Source of the DNA: Sphingopyxis sp. JAI108
Lineage (GTDB): Bacteria; Pseudomonadota; Alphaproteobacteria; Sphingomonadales; Sphingomonadaceae
Assembly (NCBI RefSeq): GCF_013410105.1
Contig: NZ_JACCCJ010000001.1
Span: 372,001-436,000 of the forward strand
DNA: 64,000 nucleotides
Direction: 5' to 3'
In this document: positions 1-8,670 of the stretch, in pieces
Position numbering within the stretch: the stretch's first letter is position 1
How the letters are laid out: each line of letters opens with the position of its first letter
The notes under the pieces: model-generated
Told to the model about the DNA's origin: nothing
Seen by the model: the letters and a program-made list of their open reading frames with translations, nothing else
Databases searched by the model: none
Program-made: the position numbers and the translations under genes

Positions 1-933
1 ATCTATTGCCGGCCGAGCTGCGCCGCGCGGCATCCGCTGCGCGAAAATGTGCGTTTCTTCACCGACGGCGCGGCGGCGCGCGAAACCGGGCTGCGCCCGT
101 GCAAGCGTTGCCTGCCCGACGACGTCGCGCGCGACGAGGGCGCGGTGCTCGCGGCGATCGAGGCGATCAAGCAAAGCGAGGAACCGCTCGCGCTCGCCGA
201 TCTCGCCGGTCGCACCGGCTATTCGCCGACGCATTTCCAGCGCGTCTTCACGCGTCACACCGGCCTGTCGCCCGCCGCATATGCCCGCGCGCTCCGCGAG
301 GAACGCGCCCGGGCCGCGCTGAGCGAGGCGGGCCGGGTGACCGACGCGATTTACGACGCAGGCTTTTCGGGGCCGTCGCGTTTCTATGACAATATGGAGG
401 GACGCATGGGTATGACGGCTTCGGCCTGGGCAAACGGCGGCAAGGGCGCGACGATCCACTGGGCGGTGGTGCCGACCAGCCTCGGCGACATGCTCGTCGC
501 GGCGACTGGCAAAGGCGTGTGCCGCCTGAGCTTCGCCGAGGGGCGCGAGGCGCTCGAGGAGCGCTTTCCCGCAGCCGACCTGGTCGAGGGCGGCGAAGCG
601 TTCGAAGCGCTGCTGAAGCAGGTCGTCGATGCCGTCGAAGCGCCGGTGAACGGATTCGACCATATCCCGATCGACGTGAAGGGCACCGCCTTTCAGGAAG
701 CCGTGTGGCGCGAGCTGCGCAAGATCCCCGCAGGCGAAACGCGCAGCTATTCGGATATCGCCGCCGCTGTCGGCAAGCCCAATGCGGTGCGCGCGGCGGG
801 GAGCGCCAACGGCGCGAACAATGTCGCGGTGCTGATCCCGTGCCACCGCGTCGTGCGCAGCGACGGGACGCTCGGCGGCTATGCCTATGGCCTGCCGATC
901 AAGGAAGAATTGCTGAAGCGCGAAGGGCGCTGA
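1..933 (+). CDS. ada: Ada-type bifunctional transcriptional regulator / O6-alkylguanine-DNA alkyltransferase (5' truncated)
   Basis: The frame is open from base 1, so the N-terminus lies outside the window. The first visible residues (IYCRPSC...) carry the first two zinc cysteines of the Ada N-terminal phosphotriester-repair domain, and PCKRC supplies the other two. An AraC-type helix-turn-helix follows, then the methyltransferase domain with the acceptor-cysteine motif PCHRVV near the C-terminus. Family knowledge: the protein moves methyl groups from damaged DNA to its own cysteines and, once methylated, activates the adaptive-response genes. The ATG at 49 is not the real start because it would remove two zinc ligands. 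The next gene is convergent, 57 bp away. Confidence 0.93.
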   Translation: MYCRPSCAARHPLRENVRFFTDGAAARETGLRPCKRCLPDDVARDEGAVLAAIEAIKQSEEPLALADLAGRTGYSPTHFQRVFTRHTGLSPAAYARALREERARAALSEAGRVTDAIYDAGFSGPSRFYDNMEGRMGMTASAWANGGKGATIHWAVVPTSLGDMLVAATGKGVCRLSFAEGREALEERFPAADLVEGGEAFEALLKQVVDAVEAPVNGFDHIPIDVKGTAFQEAVWRELRKIPAGETRSYSDIAAAVGKPNAVRAAGSANGANNVAVLIPCHRVVRSDGTLGGYAYGLPIKEELLKREGR

Positions 934-990
934 GCAGCGGTGGCGCCGGACAGCATGAACCGGGCCCGGCGCCTGAATGACAGCGCGATA

Positions 991-2574
991 TCAGCTGTCT
1001 TCCTTTTCCCGATCGGCGAAAATGGCTGCCATGGTTGTGCGCGCCGCGTCGATCTGGCCGGCGTCGATTTCTTCGACCATCTTGGCGACCTTGTTCGCCT
1101 TTTCCTGCTTGTGGCTCGAAAAGGCGAGCGGAGCGAGGACCGAGCGTGCCAGCTTCCCCTTGTTCTCGTCGAGCAGCTGGCGCGCGAGGACCATGCGGTA
1201 ACCATCGTCGTAGGACGAATAGTCGAACACGCTTTCCAGCGCGATGATCGCGGGTTCGGGGATCGGCTCCTTCGCTTCATAGAAGGACATATAATAGCCG
1301 ATCGCCGCGCGCGGATCCTTGGGATCGAGCCGGTATGCCTCGGCGAACCAGGTGCGCGCCGTCGCGTAGAGCGCGGGATTCTTTTCCTCATCGGCGCGCG
1401 TCATGAACAGGCCGCCCATCAAAACCTGAGCATCTTGCGATTGCGGATCGAGCACGAGCGCCCGTTTCAGCGCCGCCTCTGCCTTCGTGAATTCCTGGGC
1501 ATCGGTGTATGCCTCGCCCGCGATCAACTGTACGGGCAGGCTGTCCGGATATTTTTTATCCATGCCCTCGACCTCGTTCGCGACGGCGCGCGCCTGGCGC
1601 TCGTTGACGCCCCGCTCGCTGCGGATATGTGCCTGGATTACGGCTTCCTCGCCCGGCGTCAGGCGCCGGATATCGACTTTCGGCGCGACATAGTCCGCCG
1701 GCTTGACGTTGAGCGTGGGGAACGGACCGCTCTTGTACCGGCGCAGTTCGTTCTGCAACGTGTCGAGGTCGCCGAACACGCGCTGCGCCGCGGTCAGGCT
1801 GTCTTCCCCCGCGTTCAGCGCCTTCAGATATTGAGCGAGCTGCCCCTGCCTTGCCTCGTTGAAGTTCAGATAGTGCGCGATCATCCAGCCGAACGAATAG
1901 GACTGGTAATATTCCTGCCCGTCGAGCCGCTTGTTGTGATCGAACAACCGGGTCAGCCGGATGCCGGGCAGTTCGAAGAGGTCGTCGCCGCGGTGCTGCG
2001 GGACGTCGCCGACGCGGAAGGCGCCATCGTCGAGCAATTCGAGCGTCCCGTAGAGCTCGGCAAAGCCCTCGACATACCAGTGCGGATAAGCGGTGCTGAA
2101 TTTCTGCAGCATGAAGTGATGGACATATTCGTGGAACAGGACGCCTTCGGCCGTCAGCGCCGTCTTCTGGTTGAGTTCCCGCTGATCGAGATGGCGGCTG
2201 AAGCGGTCGCGCTGATTTTCGACCGCCGGAACGAAGGATACGGCGTTGCCGGCGCGCGGAATGTAAAAACCCGCCACGCCGGAACTGCCGGCCAGGCGGC
2301 CGATATCGTCGGTGTCGCCGAAACGGTAGACGCGGACCTTGTTCGACTCGCCGATATCGGGCCCCGGGATCGGAAGCCCCTGCATATAGCGCAGGGCATT
2401 GTCGAAGCGTTCAAGCCGCGTCGCGAAGCGTTCGGTATCCTCCTTGCTGCTTTCCGAAACGATGATGAAGTGCGCGGTTTCGGCTTCCCACCATTCGGCG
2501 TGGGCCACGCTGCCGAAAGCCAGAAGCGCGACAGCGAAACCGCCGCGCAGGGCGGCGTTCAGATATGCGATCAC
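991..2574 (-). CDS. secreted HExxH peptidase-like protein with TPR region (DUF1570-like)
   Basis: 527 aa with an N-terminal signal peptide ending near AHA (residues 24-26). HEYVH at residues 148-152 and EGFAE at about 169-173 form a gluzincin-type zinc site. The C-terminal half is alpha-helical with TPR-like repeats. The GTG at 2574 is chosen because it puts the signal peptide at the N-terminus and has a GGGGGA ribosome-binding site just upstream. The upstream in-frame extension overlaps the neighbouring gene and looks unlike protein. A paralogue of similar length and plan lies at 3450-5009. The substrate is unknown. Periplasmic location and peptidase activity are inferred from the motifs. 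Confidence 0.82.
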   Translation of the reverse strand: MIAYLNAALRGGFAVALLAFGSVAHAEWWEAETAHFIIVSESSKEDTERFATRLERFDNALRYMQGLPIPGPDIGESNKVRVYRFGDTDDIGRLAGSSGVAGFYIPRAGNAVSFVPAVENQRDRFSRHLDQRELNQKTALTAEGVLFHEYVHHFMLQKFSTAYPHWYVEGFAELYGTLELLDDGAFRVGDVPQHRGDDLFELPGIRLTRLFDHNKRLDGQEYYQSYSFGWMIAHYLNFNEARQGQLAQYLKALNAGEDSLTAAQRVFGDLDTLQNELRRYKSGPFPTLNVKPADYVAPKVDIRRLTPGEEAVIQAHIRSERGVNERQARAVANEVEGMDKKYPDSLPVQLIAGEAYTDAQEFTKAEAALKRALVLDPQSQDAQVLMGGLFMTRADEEKNPALYATARTWFAEAYRLDPKDPRAAIGYYMSFYEAKEPIPEPAIIALESVFDYSSYDDGYRMVLARQLLDENKGKLARSVLAPLAFSSHKQEKANKVAKMVEEIDAGQIDAARTTMAAIFADREKEDS

Positions 2575-2686
2575 TTTGTTTCCCCCGGTAAAAATTCCGT
2601 GCCCATCTATATCAAGCCGAACACAGGCTTCAACCGGGTCGGCCGCGCCGCTCCGATCGAAGCGAAATGTCAAAGGAGAAGACAAG

Positions 2687-3445
2687 ATGACTGACAAGAT
2701 TGCCCGATTTCGCGCGCTGCACGTTCCCGGCGACCCGCTGATCCTCGTCAACATCTGGGACGCGGGGAGCGCGAAGGCGGTTGCCGGAGCGGGCGCGAAG
2801 GCGATCGCGACGGGCAGCTTCGGCGTCGCGGGCGCGCAGGGGCGCGCGGACGGCGAGGATTTCCCGCTCGAGGATGTGTTCGCCAATCTCGAACGCATCC
2901 TCGCGGTCACCGAACTGCCGGTGACGATCGACATGGAATCGGGCTATGGCGCCGATCCGGCGACGGTCGGCGTATCGGTCGGCCGCGCGAAGGCCGCGGG
3001 TGCGGCGGGGATCAACATGGAGGACCGGCTGCCCGCGGCGAGCGAGCTGCTCGCGATCCCCGAGGCGGTGGCGCGCTATCGCGCCGCCGCGGACACCGGG
3101 ATTTTCGTCAACGCGCGCTGCGACACCTTCCGCGGGGCCGATGCGGCGAAGGATGGCGACGCGCTGGTCGCCGCGACGCTCGAACGCGCGCGCGCCTATG
3201 CCGATGCGGGGGCGGGGTCGCTGTTCGTGCCCTTCCTGCTCGACCCGGCGTGTATCGGCGCGATCTGCGACGCGTCGCCGCTGCCGGTGAATATCCTGCG
3301 CGGCAAGGGCGGGCCGACGCACAAGGAACTCGCCGCGCTCGGCGTCGCGCGGATCAGCCATGGGCATCAGCCCTGGGCGGCCGCGATGGCGTGGCTGGCG
3401 GGGCAGGCGAGCGATGTCATGGGCGGCGCCGAACCCGATTATTGA
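2687..3445 (+). CDS. isocitrate lyase / PEP mutase family protein
   Basis: 252 aa. It resembles the PEP mutase / isocitrate lyase superfamily along its length: an early LVNIWDAGSA segment, the ATGSFG strand, the metal-site region with DMESGYG, and INMEDR. Members cleave or form C-C or P-C bonds next to a carboxylate (methylisocitrate lyase, oxaloacetate hydrolase, phosphonopyruvate hydrolase), and the exact reaction cannot be read here. I do not see the catalytic loop cysteine motif typical of true isocitrate and methylisocitrate lyases. AAAGGAG lies 8 nt before the ATG. It stands alone between two convergent or divergent paralogous peptidase-like genes. Confidence 0.87.
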   Translation: MTDKIARFRALHVPGDPLILVNIWDAGSAKAVAGAGAKAIATGSFGVAGAQGRADGEDFPLEDVFANLERILAVTELPVTIDMESGYGADPATVGVSVGRAKAAGAAGINMEDRLPAASELLAIPEAVARYRAAADTGIFVNARCDTFRGADAAKDGDALVAATLERARAYADAGAGSLFVPFLLDPACIGAICDASPLPVNILRGKGGPTHKELAALGVARISHGHQPWAAAMAWLAGQASDVMGGAEPDY

Positions 3446-3449
3446 GGGA

Positions 3450-5009
3450 TCAGTCTGTCCCGCCGCTATCGGCAGCGGCCTTCGTGTCGCCGCCGGTAGC
3501 GCCAGCGCGGCGTTCGCGTATGGCCTCCAGCCGTTCGAGCATGGCTTCGCCCCGCCCATTGTCGTGCGGATCGAAGGCGACGGTCTTCGCCAGCCGCACG
3601 GCGGGATCAAACTCGCCCTGATTGGCGAGCGCGAAGGCATAGGCGACCCGCATCTCGATATTCTCGGGCGTCAGGACAAAGGCGCGTTCGAGCGCCTTGA
3701 TCGCCATTTCGCTCGGCCGCTTCCCTTCGGCCAGAAAGCTGTCGAAATAGGCATAGAGCGGCACCGCATCGTTGGGATCGGTGCGGTTGGCGAGCTGGAT
3801 CGGCTTGCGAGCCTCGCGCCACGCGGCAGGGTCATCCTCGCCCTTTTCGCGCAATTGATCGAGGAGCAGCCGGCCGAGCAGGACATTGGCGCGAACATGG
3901 TCCGGCTTCGCCGCCAGCACCTTGTCGAGTGCGGAGCGCATCGCGGCGAGGTCGCGGACATCGCGGTCCATATCCCATTCGGCCGCCGCCAGTTCGAACT
4001 GCGCATCGGCGTTGGCGGGCTCGGCGGCGGCGAGTGCGCGCAGCGCGTCGCGCGCCTTGGTGAAGCGCGCCGCGTCGCCGCGTGCATTCAGTCGCTCCAG
4101 CCGCGCCATGATCACCGCATCCTCGTCGGACGGCACCGGCGCGATGCGGATGTTTGCTGACACCGGGACCGGCGCGCGGGTCGTCCGATAGCTCAGCTTG
4201 CCCTGAATATAGCGGTTGAGATCCTTGTCGAGCAGGGCCAGGTCGCCAAAGGCGTCGGATGCCGCCTGGCGGGCGTCGGTGCCGGCGTTGATGGCATTGG
4301 TGTACCGATTGACCTGATCGCCGCGCGTCGGGCTGTGCATCAGCATATGGGTCAAAATCCACGCGCGGCCGTAATAGACGTCGGTCTGCCCGCTGTTTCG
4401 CATTGCGCGGGGTTGTTCGAACAGGAGTTTTTCGGCCGGGATTTTCGGCATCTGCAACAGGCCATAAGCGCGGCGATAGACGGGTCGGCCGATCATCGCG
4501 TGGCCCTTCTTGTCGAAATCGACCGTCGAATAATATTCGGCGAACCCCTCGATCAGCCAGGCGGGGAAGGCGGCGCGCAAGTGGCGCTTCATGAAATGGT
4601 GGCTGTATTCGTGGAACAGCACCTGCTGGGCGGCCGACGTGTCGGCGACGCCGCCGCTGCCGCTATTCTGGCGAAAGGACAGCGCAAAGCTGCCGTCGCG
4701 GTCCTGGCGATAAAAGCCCGCGACCGGGGCGCTGCGCGATCCGGTCGCCAGTTCGGCGACATCGTTCGCCGCGGGGACGAGGTAGATGGGAAGCTTGCTT
4801 TCCTCGCCCGGCGTTTTGACGTTGAAGAGCAGGCGGAGCGTGGTGTCGAACCGCTGCAAATTTTCCGCGAAGTCGCGCAGCGATTTTTCGTTGCTCTCGC
4901 TATAGATGATGAAACTGTCGGTGTCGGCGCGAAGCCATTTCGCCTCGGCCGGCCCGGCAATTGCGACCATCGCGATCCCGGCCAGCAGGCCCAAGCCGAT
5001 TTTCTTCAT
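3450..5009 (-). CDS. secreted HExxH peptidase-like protein with TPR region, paralogue
   Basis: 519 aa with a signal peptide (MKKIGLGLLAG... to AEA), HEYSH at 133-137 and EGFAE at 154-158, then a helical repeat-rich C-terminal half. It matches the protein at 991-2574 in length, motif order and spacing, so the two are duplicates that have since diverged. The start at 5009 gives a normal signal peptide; an ATG at 5024 would add only five residues (MRGRR). It ends 4 bp from the convergent PEP-mutase-family gene. Zinc-dependent peptidase function is inferred from the motifs. Confidence 0.82.
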   Translation of the reverse strand: MKKIGLGLLAGIAMVAIAGPAEAKWLRADTDSFIIYSESNEKSLRDFAENLQRFDTTLRLLFNVKTPGEESKLPIYLVPAANDVAELATGSRSAPVAGFYRQDRDGSFALSFRQNSGSGGVADTSAAQQVLFHEYSHHFMKRHLRAAFPAWLIEGFAEYYSTVDFDKKGHAMIGRPVYRRAYGLLQMPKIPAEKLLFEQPRAMRNSGQTDVYYGRAWILTHMLMHSPTRGDQVNRYTNAINAGTDARQAASDAFGDLALLDKDLNRYIQGKLSYRTTRAPVPVSANIRIAPVPSDEDAVIMARLERLNARGDAARFTKARDALRALAAAEPANADAQFELAAAEWDMDRDVRDLAAMRSALDKVLAAKPDHVRANVLLGRLLLDQLREKGEDDPAAWREARKPIQLANRTDPNDAVPLYAYFDSFLAEGKRPSEMAIKALERAFVLTPENIEMRVAYAFALANQGEFDPAVRLAKTVAFDPHDNGRGEAMLERLEAIRERRAGATGGDTKAAADSGGTD

Positions 5010-5080
5010 TCTGCGCCCCCGCATTCTAACCCCGCAGGGATGCTGCCAGCGCGCGCCGTTACAGTAAAGCCCTGTTACGC

Positions 5081-7249
5081 TTACACAAAGCTATAGGGGT
5101 CGATGTCGATCGCGAGCCGCGCCTTCGTGGACCATTCGACGCTGTTCACCCACGCGCGGATCGTCCCCTGCAGGTCGAAGCTGCGCGGGGCGTGGAGCAG
5201 GAGGCGGAAGCGGTGGCGGCCGCGCAGCATCGCGAGCGGGGCCGGCGCGGGGCCATAGACCGCGAGGCCGTCGGCGACGGGCGCCTTTTGCCCCAGCCGC
5301 TGCGCCTGCCCGCGCGCGACTTCGATATCCTCGGACGAAATGACGAGCGCGGCGAAGCGGCCATAGGGCGGCGCGCCGGCGAATTTGCGCGCCGCGGCTT
5401 CGGCCGAATAAAAACCGTCGCGGTCGTTGGCGACGAGCGCCGCCATGACGGGGGCGTCGGGCACGCGCGTCTGGATCAGCACCTCGCCGGGCTTGACCCC
5501 GCGCCCGGCGCGCCCCGCGACCTGCGCGATCTGCTGGAAGGTGCGCTCGGAAGCGCGGAGGTCGCCGCCGTCGAGCCCGAGGTCGGCATCGACGACGCCG
5601 ACGAGGGTGAGATTCGGGAAATGATAGCCCTTGGTGACGAGCTGGGTGCCGATGATGATGTCGACCAGCCCGCCCTCGACATTGTCGACGAACTCGGCCG
5701 CCTTCGCGGGCGACCACAAGGTGTCGGACGTGACGATGGCCGTCCTTGCTTCGGGAAAACGTAGGGCCACCTCGTCGGCGACGCGCTCGACCCCGGGGCC
5801 GCAGGCGACGAGGCTGTCCTCATCCTCGCATTCGGGGCAGAGGCGCGGCGGCGGCATGACATGGCCGCAATGGTGGCAGGCGAGGCGGTGGACGAGGCGG
5901 TGCTCGACCATCCACGCGGTGCAGTTCGGGCACTGGATGCGGTGGCCGCAGGTGCGGCAGAGCGTCAGCGGCGCGAAGCCGCGGCGGTTGAGGAAGAGGA
6001 GACTCTGCTCGCCCTTTTGCAATCGGTCGGCGAGCGCGTCGACGAGCGGCGGGGCGAGCCAGCGGCCGCGGTCGGGCGGGTCCTGCCGCATGTCGATCGC
6101 CGCAAGATCGGGCAGGGTCGCGCCGCCGAAGCGCGCGGGAAGGACGATATGACGATAGCGGCCCGCCTCGACCATCGCGAGGCTTTCGAGCGCGGGGGTG
6201 GCGCTGGCGAGGACGACGGGAAGGCCCTCGAAATGCCCGCGCATCACCGCGACGTCGCGCGCGTGATAATGGACGCCATCCTCCTGCTTGAAGCTGGTCT
6301 CATGCGCCTCGTCGACGACGATGACGCCGAGATTGCCATAGGGCAGGAACAGCGCCGAACGCGCGCCGACGACGATCTTTGCCTCGCCGCTCGCGATTGC
6401 ATGCCAGGCACGGCGGCGCTCGGTCGAACGGAGGCCGGAGTGCCACGCCACCGGCTCGCAGCCGAAGCGCGCGGCGAAGCGTGTGAGCATCGGTTCGGTC
6501 AGCGCGATTTCGGGGAGCAGCACCAGCGCCTGCTTGCCCGCATCGATCGCGGCGGCGATCGCCTCCATATAGACTTCGGTCTTGCCCGATCCGGTCACGC
6601 CGTCGAGAAGCAGCGTGTCGAACTTCGCTGCGGCGACCGCTTCGCGAAGCTGCGCGGCGGCGGCGGTCTGCTCGTCGGACAGGTCGGGCGGGGCGAAGGC
6701 CGGGTCGGGTTCGGGATAGGGCTGGTCGGCCGAGACGGTCACGGCTTCGAGCGCGCCGGTGTTCGCGAGTCCCCGGATTACGGCGTCGCTGACTTCGGCA
6801 ATCGCGGCGAGTTCGCGCACGATCCCTTGCCGCGCGCCGATCTTTTCGAGCGCGACGGTGCGCTGCGGCGTCATCCGCGTGGGAAGTTCGCCGGTGGCGC
6901 GATATTCGACGACCGGGCGCCGCGCGTCGGCAAAGGCGACCCCGGGCAGCACCATGCGCAGCACCGACCCCGGGGGGCTGAGATAATAGTCGCTCGTCCA
7001 TTCGACGAGGCGGCGGAGCGGCGCGGCGATCGGCGGCACGGGCACGACTTCGTAGAGGTTGCGCAGCCGGTTGTCGCCGACGGGTTCGGGCGCGCCGAAG
7101 CTTTCATCCTCCCACACTACCCCGCCCATCCGTCGCGGCCCCAAGGGCGCGATGACGACGCTGCCGAGCGGCGCCTCGTGCTCGCGCGGGACACGATAGT
7201 CGAGCGGGCCGAGGGCGGCGGTGAGGAGAAGGACGCGGGCGCGGGTCAT
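5081..7249 (-). CDS. priA: primosomal protein N' (replication restart helicase PriA)
   Basis: 722 aa, normal for PriA. An N-terminal DNA-binding region is followed by a superfamily-2 helicase core with Walker A GVTGSGKTE near residue 216 and Walker B DEAH near 311. An eight-cysteine zinc-binding insert (CRTCGH, CPNC, CHHCGH, CPEC) spans about residues 430-470. Helicase motif V/VI residues and the C-terminal domain follow. PriA loads the replicative helicase at stalled forks. The ATG at 7249 starts the conserved MTRARVLLL strand; the 40-residue upstream extension is non-coding repeat-rich sequence. No strong Shine-Dalgarno is seen. Confidence 0.95.
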   Translation of the reverse strand: MTRARVLLLTAALGPLDYRVPREHEAPLGSVVIAPLGPRRMGGVVWEDESFGAPEPVGDNRLRNLYEVVPVPPIAAPLRRLVEWTSDYYLSPPGSVLRMVLPGVAFADARRPVVEYRATGELPTRMTPQRTVALEKIGARQGIVRELAAIAEVSDAVIRGLANTGALEAVTVSADQPYPEPDPAFAPPDLSDEQTAAAAQLREAVAAAKFDTLLLDGVTGSGKTEVYMEAIAAAIDAGKQALVLLPEIALTEPMLTRFAARFGCEPVAWHSGLRSTERRRAWHAIASGEAKIVVGARSALFLPYGNLGVIVVDEAHETSFKQEDGVHYHARDVAVMRGHFEGLPVVLASATPALESLAMVEAGRYRHIVLPARFGGATLPDLAAIDMRQDPPDRGRWLAPPLVDALADRLQKGEQSLLFLNRRGFAPLTLCRTCGHRIQCPNCTAWMVEHRLVHRLACHHCGHVMPPPRLCPECEDEDSLVACGPGVERVADEVALRFPEARTAIVTSDTLWSPAKAAEFVDNVEGGLVDIIIGTQLVTKGYHFPNLTLVGVVDADLGLDGGDLRASERTFQQIAQVAGRAGRGVKPGEVLIQTRVPDAPVMAALVANDRDGFYSAEAAARKFAGAPPYGRFAALVISSEDIEVARGQAQRLGQKAPVADGLAVYGPAPAPLAMLRGRHRFRLLLHAPRSFDLQGTIRAWVNSVEWSTKARLAIDIDPYSFV

Positions 7250-7335
7250 GGATGAGGGAGGATATAGGGCGGCGGGTAAAATAGGAAAGCGCCGAGGTCG
7301 GCGGCTGGCGACCATTGGGTGCCGATAGAGATGTG

Positions 7336-7420
7336 TGCCCCGGCGAAAGGCGAGGTCCAGAAAGTCCACGCTTTACCTGGCGTATTTCCGCACCGGGCCC
7401 CGGCTTTCGCCGGGGTGCAG
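7336..7420. repeat. palindromic repeat pair (CCCCGGCGAAAG type)
   Basis: TGCCCCGGCGAAAG at 7336-7349 is answered by its near-exact inverted copy at 7404-7419. The right part also folds alone: CCCCGGC / GCCGGGG at 7398-7415, which on the minus strand has a GAAA loop. It lies downstream of the PepSY gene (minus strand) and upstream of priA. It could cap the PepSY transcript, but there is no T-run. Confidence 0.6.
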
Positions 7421-7457
7421 GACCGGCCGATAACCAGCCCAGAGCCGACTCTGGAGC

Positions 7458-8543
7458 CTAGGCCGAAGCCAGCGCCGCCTTAACCGGACGCCGCGCCGCC
7501 TTCGGCCGCCTGAACCAGAAGGTCCACACCGCAAGGCTGCCAAGCAGCGTCAGTGAGAGTCCCGAAACCGTCAGCACGCTGCGCCACGCCCAGCCGCCGA
7601 CCTTCGACGCGTGGATCGGGAAAGCCATGTTGAACGCTTGCGCTCCGGGGGCGAGCGTCAGCGCGTCGCGCGTGGCCAGCACTTCACCCGTTGCGGCATC
7701 GAACGCCAGCGTGGTGCGCCCGTTGGGCAGCCATTCGGCGGGCTGCTTCATCCGCAGGCTGATCGGGTCGCCGGGTTTGCGCGGCAGGCTCAGGATGCGG
7801 AATTCGGCGTCGGGAAAGCGGCGGCGCGCTTCGGTCAGCATCGCGGTATAGTCGGGCTTTTCGGCGAGCGGGCCGCCCTTGTATTTCGGCGGATCGAGCG
7901 CCTTCGCGGTCTCGGCGACCGGGCCGAAGGGCGCGACGACCGCTAAGGCGAAGGGGCGGAAGATCATCATCGTGCCGGTGACGATCGAGATCAGCAGCAA
8001 CGGCGCGACGACGATGCCGAGGTCGCGGTGGTGCATGACGATCGCGGGGCGGCTCATCCGCTTGGGCCAGAGGCGGAGCTGGAAGGTCTTGCGCGTCCGC
8101 CACCAGAGAATGGCGCCGCTGACGACGAAAAAAAGCCCGCTGAGCCCCGCAATTCCGATTGCCCATTCGCCGCTGTCACCAGCGAAGAGATGGTGGTGGA
8201 AGTCGAAGATCCAGAGTTCGGGCCGCTCCCACTGGCTCGCCCATCGCGTGACGATCTCGCCCGACTGGCTGGCATAGGCGCCGGCGCCTTCAGCGAAGCG
8301 CAGCTGATGCAGCCCGAAGCGTTCGTCGGCATAGATGATGCCTTGCGCGCCCGGCGTGGCCATCAGCCGCTCGGTGGTCGCGGCGACCGTGGCGAGGTCG
8401 CCGCGCAGCGGATCGCTGGTTCCCGGCACGCCGATCCATAGATGCTCGTAAAGCAGGATCGTGCCCGACAGGCCGAGTAGCGCGAGCACGAGGCCGATCA
8501 GGCCCCCCGTCCAGCGGTGCAGCGTGTCGAGCAGCTTGATCAT
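7458..8543 (-). CDS. PepSY-associated transmembrane protein (iron-regulated membrane protein family)
   Basis: 361 aa with about four membrane segments: one near residues 12-32, a pair in the middle around an HHHLFAGDSGEW segment, and one near the C-terminus. Two PepSY-like periplasmic regions lie between them. The start MIKLLDTLHRWTGG is typical of the PiuB/PepSY_TM family. Family members often sit next to siderophore receptors and some act as inner-membrane reductases or siderophore-processing proteins. The gene directly upstream on the same strand is a TonB-dependent receptor, so a shared role in iron uptake is likely but inferred. A palindromic repeat fills the gap between the two genes. 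Confidence 0.87.
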   Translation of the reverse strand: MIKLLDTLHRWTGGLIGLVLALLGLSGTILLYEHLWIGVPGTSDPLRGDLATVAATTERLMATPGAQGIIYADERFGLHQLRFAEGAGAYASQSGEIVTRWASQWERPELWIFDFHHHLFAGDSGEWAIGIAGLSGLFFVVSGAILWWRTRKTFQLRLWPKRMSRPAIVMHHRDLGIVVAPLLLISIVTGTMMIFRPFALAVVAPFGPVAETAKALDPPKYKGGPLAEKPDYTAMLTEARRRFPDAEFRILSLPRKPGDPISLRMKQPAEWLPNGRTTLAFDAATGEVLATRDALTLAPGAQAFNMAFPIHASKVGGWAWRSVLTVSGLSLTLLGSLAVWTFWFRRPKAARRPVKAALASA

Positions 8544-8565
8544 GGGATCGCCGTTTCAGAACCGT

Positions 8566-8648
8566 CGTCATTGCGAGCGGAGCGAAGCAATCCAGGGCGG
8601 TTTTGCGCCGCTCTGGATTGCCACGGGCCTTTGGCCCTCGCAATGACG
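8566..8648. repeat. 83-bp palindromic repeat, family A copy 1
   Basis: Starts CGTCATTGCGAG and ends with the inverted copy CTCGCAATGACG, with an inner pair AGCAATCCAG / CTGGATTGCC. A second copy is at 17536-17617. It lies between the TonB receptor and the PepSY gene, so it may form a hairpin in their shared transcript. Confidence 0.85.
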
Positions 8649-8670
8649 GGTTCGGACGGCAAGGCCATAG

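Noticed and set aside
49..933. ATG at 49 as the start of the Ada gene
   Set aside because: It would drop two of four zinc cysteines visible upstream in frame, so the gene is cut by the window start.
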